Positions 61,801-64,000 of a stretch of 64,000 bases of DNA are shown here, piece by piece. Under the pieces are notes generated by a model. The model was given only the letters and a program-made list of their open reading frames with translations, made no database searches and had not been told where the DNA came from. Within the stretch, counting starts at the first letter, position 1. Each line of letters starts with the position of its first letter. The stretch lies in NCBI GenBank assembly GCA_028278225.1, contig JANQEU010000020.1, positions 1-64,000 of the forward strand. Direction: 5' to 3'. The stretch comes from Cyclobacteriaceae bacterium. GTDB taxonomy: Bacteria; Bacteroidota; Bacteroidia; Cytophagales; Cyclobacteriaceae. The position numbers and the translations under genes were made by a program.

Positions 61801-64000
61801 TGGATACTGGTATGGCATAGTCAGCTCACGACTGAACAATAAATACTTCCACCTTAATTTTGGAAATGATCTGAGTTCGACACCGACAATAACTGACCTA
61901 GGAGTTCCGGCAAATGCTCCAGCTGAAGTTAAATGGGTTGTTGAAGCTGAACGGTACCTTGCATTTGGAGTAGGAGGGAATGGTGATTTTTATCGCTTAG
62001 ATTTTGGCAATTCACCAGGTTCTTTAGATAGTATTTATATATTGAGTGATTTTATCCCTTCGCTCGACAATACATTGGGGTTTGAAATGGTTAAAGATAG
62101 TACTACTTGGAGGGCGTTTTCTTTGAATTTTTCATCTGGAGTAGTAACTCAAATTGAGTTTTTGGAATCTTGTTCATCCAATAAGGTAGTCAGTTCTGAA
62201 AGACAGCCTCAAAACGTAGTATTTACTTCTTCAGGCTCCAAAGAATTAGCCCTGACCGCCATTGGGGACAACGGAAGGATGGTTACTTCAAAAATTTTAC
62301 TTAATGTTTCTAGTGACATAGCGCCCGACATTGCTCTTTCTGTGGACGACAACCACTGCCTATTGAATCAAAATTCTTTTGTCTCAACAAACATTTCAGG
62401 GAATATCTCACAATATGAATGGGATTTCGATTCAGATATGATTGTTGACGACACCACCGCCAATCCATCACACCAATTCGACTCTGCCGCCATATATACG
62501 GTCCGCCTTGACGTAGAAGCCGAAAACGGCTGCCACAATTTCACTGAACAGGAAATCACCATTTACAATCCTCCCCCCGACCCTGATTACGCGCTGATCG
62601 ATGAATTGTGCATAAACGATGGAGCAACAATTGTAAACAACACCAACGAAACAGGCTATGACGATGCACTTATATACCAGTGGTATATCCCTGAGCTGGA
62701 TTCTACTTTTTACGGAAGTTCGCCTCAGTTATCCTTCTCCGAATCAGGCCAGAAAATAATCCAGGCCACGACACAGATACCCGGATGCGAGTCGGATGTA
62801 GTCTCCGACACGATCTTCATTCACCCATTGCCGGAGTCGAACTTCTCAGCTTCAAACGAGTGTATCGGAGAGGTTACATCTTTCACCAATCTCTCCACTC
62901 CGGATGCCAGCTATGAATGGTTGTTCGGAGACGGATTCCAAAGTTCACTGGAAGCGCCGGAGCACGCTTACGATGAACCGGGCTTATATTTAGCTACCTT
63001 GACCGTGACGGATGGTAACGGCTGTTCCCATACTTTTGAACAGGAAGTGAGCGTAGCGTCGATCCCTGTTCCGGGATTTTCAAATACACTCATTTGCCAG
63101 GATGATATGATTACATTTCAGGATACATCTTCCGTATCCAGTGGGGATATCACCGGCTGGGAGTGGTATGTGAATGATTCACTTGTTTCCATGGATCGAA
63201 ATCCCAGTATAACCTTTTCAGCATCGGGAGATTTCACAGTTGAACAGGTGGTGACCAGCTCCGGAGGTTGCCAGATCGGTGTTTCCAGGACCATTTCCGT
63301 ACTTAGTATCCCTGAGCCTGACTTTCAGATATCATCAGGTTGCGTTGGCGATACATTTGAATTCGTCAATACTACGCCCTCAGAACAATATAATATGTCA
63401 GAGTGGGTGATGGACGATACTTCTTACCCGGATGACACCTTAAGAATAACATTTGACCAGCCTGGAGAATACGAAGTGGGTCTGACCCTGACCAACGTCA
63501 ATCTCTGCACAAACTCCTTTTCACAAACATTTACTGTTTATGAACCCCCGGCATTGGATTTTGAAGTTTTTGATGCCTGTGAAAATGAATTTACGATGTT
63601 GGTTGATTCCAGTACATTTTCAAATGATCCCATTATTTCAAAAAGCTGGAAACTCGATACATCGATCATAGGAAACGGGGACAAAGTGATCAGGTCATTT
63701 CAAAGTTCGGGCAGTTATGATATAACACTTGAGGTGGTTGCTGAAAGTGGATGTATCTATGAAACCAGCAAGTCCATTGATATTCTGCCGGCGCCAACGT
63801 CTCCGTTTACATTTACCAGGGATTATGGTGTTGTGGGGTCATCCATTGCATTTGAAAACTCGGGAGATAACGATTCTGTTGCCTGGTATCTCGGTGATTC
63901 AATAATTGGCAATGAGAATTCATTGAGCTATGCTTTTAATGAAGCGGGAACATTTAATGTCTCCATGGTCTCTTTCAACGACCTTGGCTGTACGGACACT
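58853..64000 (+). CDS. Giant exported PKD/beta-propeller surface protein, 3' end outside the window
   Basis: The frame is open from the ATG at 58853 to the last base: at least 1,716 residues. A basic N-terminus and hydrophobic stretch (about 18-36, CISFIAALSSVLGQ) form the signal peptide. A propeller-like set of about six blades (such as WYGVVSSKGNDKYYLLDFG) covers about residues 65-395. PKD domains (HSWDFDGDGLEDS, YQWNFGDTNTST) follow to about 760. A second propeller covers about 785-1120, and more PKD domains continue to the end of the window. Copies 1 and 2 are offset by 725 residues. Cys residues are unusually frequent. Such proteins in Bacteroidota usually end in a gliding-motility/T9SS domain, which here would lie beyond 64000. 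Confidence 0.88.
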   Translation, partial: MRRIGTIRDVFKNFRKNLTLCISFIAALSSVLGQVCLEPSISTSKGTICIEEKIDIDQSPSELSNYYWDFCIGELDSIPQANSSFQDASLNIPVGISIIEDQGNHFGFICSRSGNEIFVLDFGDDLENTPAVIKKINNADLNAPEWIELVKEGSNWVAYVLNFNDNNIVRLHFNNGFNDDPASENLGDLNSALTDARGLDLVEATSGNYLFISNTGSDQILRVEIQNGDWLGVPLVNEMDTLAQSSGISGPIGVSLIDSCSYWYGVVSSKGNDKYYLLDFGNDVGSDPVAMDLGVNPADPNDIHWVEDGGEYFAFSTGNAGQFYKLNFGNSPRNLDSFNDLGNFEGSLTSALGFDMVKDSSKWYGFSMSFTLEKLTRIDFPENCDASVAFSTDSIPLDVFYNSSGPKTIGFLGFDASGNRTSSLAQVTVTDDIAPTVGFTLDENQCIENENTFTTTTPGLIHSWDFDGDGLEDSNLEYPNYQFPIADTFLIRLEVTEGLCTNFSEQEIIMYNEPSSPSFTIGGTLCNNNLLTLTNTTDETGFPPEIIDYSWVFSGQDSIVAKNTDYTFSNSGNQTIRLYAGIPGCTVFKDSLVNLGEGSIADFSWINNCGDSIQMINESIGTDLLYQWNFGDTNTSTAQNPKHQYAIADTFDIKLQVTNSSACNTTITKSIIVNDQNLVSFSNGEAIENLSIQFIATDLTSIQDSIIAWNWNFADSGSSNLQNPNFIFSNVGDFDVLLNIVTAQGCQDTAASTISVEDAKCPTIFLNVDDSNLCLEEALSITNNSVNAINYEWDFCTGELVDTLFMVEEVISSDSEIPVDISIVYEKDAFYGFVTGRENDKIEVIDFQSFESAPARINVLSDDLLNGPEWIELKKEGLDWAGYILNFYDGKIIRARFENSLTAIPIFEDLGDLNGALTSPRGLEMTRDDSHNYLFITDQTNNFILRVEVEGSWFGNLNETQIDTIGASAGFDGTTGLSLIDSCGYWYGIVSSRLNNKYFHLNFGNDLSSTPTITDLGVPANAPAEVKWVVEAERYLAFGVGGNGDFYRLDFGNSPGSLDSIYILSDFIPSLDNTLGFEMVKDSTTWRAFSLNFSSGVVTQIEFLESCSSNKVVSSERQPQNVVFTSSGSKELALTAIGDNGRMVTSKILLNVSSDIAPDIALSVDDNHCLLNQNSFVSTNISGNISQYEWDFDSDMIVDDTTANPSHQFDSAAIYTVRLDVEAENGCHNFTEQEITIYNPPPDPDYALIDELCINDGATIVNNTNETGYDDALIYQWYIPELDSTFYGSSPQLSFSESGQKIIQATTQIPGCESDVVSDTIFIHPLPESNFSASNECIGEVTSFTNLSTPDASYEWLFGDGFQSSLEAPEHAYDEPGLYLATLTVTDGNGCSHTFEQEVSVASIPVPGFSNTLICQDDMITFQDTSSVSSGDITGWEWYVNDSLVSMDRNPSITFSASGDFTVEQVVTSSGGCQIGVSRTISVLSIPEPDFQISSGCVGDTFEFVNTTPSEQYNMSEWVMDDTSYPDDTLRITFDQPGEYEVGLTLTNVNLCTNSFSQTFTVYEPPALDFEVFDACENEFTMLVDSSTFSNDPIISKSWKLDTSIIGNGDKVIRSFQSSGSYDITLEVVAESGCIYETSKSIDILPAPTSPFTFTRDYGVVGSSIAFENSGDNDSVAWYLGDSIIGNENSLSYAFNEAGTFNVSMVSFNDLGCTDT

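Noticed and set aside
1-64000. tRNA, rRNA or CRISPR array
   Set aside because: I looked for T-loop-like GGTTCGAATCC patterns and regularly spaced repeats by eye and found none. The low number of intergenic stretches makes a missed tRNA unlikely but not impossible.

Overview
The window reads as a chromosomal segment of a Bacteroidota bacterium, most likely a Cytophagales-like gliding or marine lineage. Supporting signs are a type IX secretion (T9SS) sorting domain, a giant PKD-repeat surface protein, the MacB/FtsX-type 800-residue permease common in this phylum, a DUF2723 membrane protein, TAnnTTTG-type -7 boxes and weak Shine-Dalgarno sequences. I see no tRNA, rRNA, CRISPR array or insertion sequence. 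Family names come from recognisable motifs, not from database searches.

Positions 1-39,000 are ordinary chromosome of mid-40s % GC (hand-counted lines 47-48%). In order they hold: a three-gene operon of small membrane proteins and a putative outer-membrane protein; a Rof-like small protein; a MacB/FtsX permease; RpoN (sigma-54) with a PAP2-like protein; AsnS; a RES/Xre toxin-antitoxin pair below a PqqB-like exported metallo-hydrolase; RarA; a GNAT acetyltransferase; HutI; a TPR histidine kinase with its LuxR-type regulator; a lipoprotein cytochrome c; a LON-domain protein; NuoABCD without the rest of complex I; the NAD(P)H-hydrate repair enzyme; a T9SS mini-protein; a DUF2723/GT117 protein; a MOSC protein; an XRE regulator; and a GxxExxY gene broken by one in-frame stop. 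A TPR protein, a DegT aminotransferase, AsnB, a LamG surface protein and a glycosyltransferase lead into the next region.

From about 39,100 to 58,726 lies a clearly AT-rich surface-polysaccharide locus (hand-counted lines 27-30% GC), all on the + strand. It has a WecB-type epimerase, a polytopic polymerase-like protein, FkbM and SAM methyltransferases, at least seven glycosyltransferases, an MBOAT/SGNH O-acylation pair, a Wzx-type flippase, a NodU/CmcH-type carbamoyltransferase and a sulfotransferase. The product is probably a repeat-unit glycan decorated with acyl, carbamoyl, methyl and sulfate groups. No initiating sugar-phosphate transferase and no Wza/Wzc export genes are present, so those must lie elsewhere. 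The locus also holds scraps of dead genes: the first 31 codons of a polymerase-gene paralogue, and the N-terminal and C-terminal ends of a deleted glycosyltransferase.

The window ends inside a giant exported PKD/beta-propeller protein of at least 1,716 residues. It contains an ancient tandem duplication of about 725 residues. The AT-rich composition continues into this gene and stops abruptly near 62,450, so the right edge of the island appears to lie inside the open reading frame.
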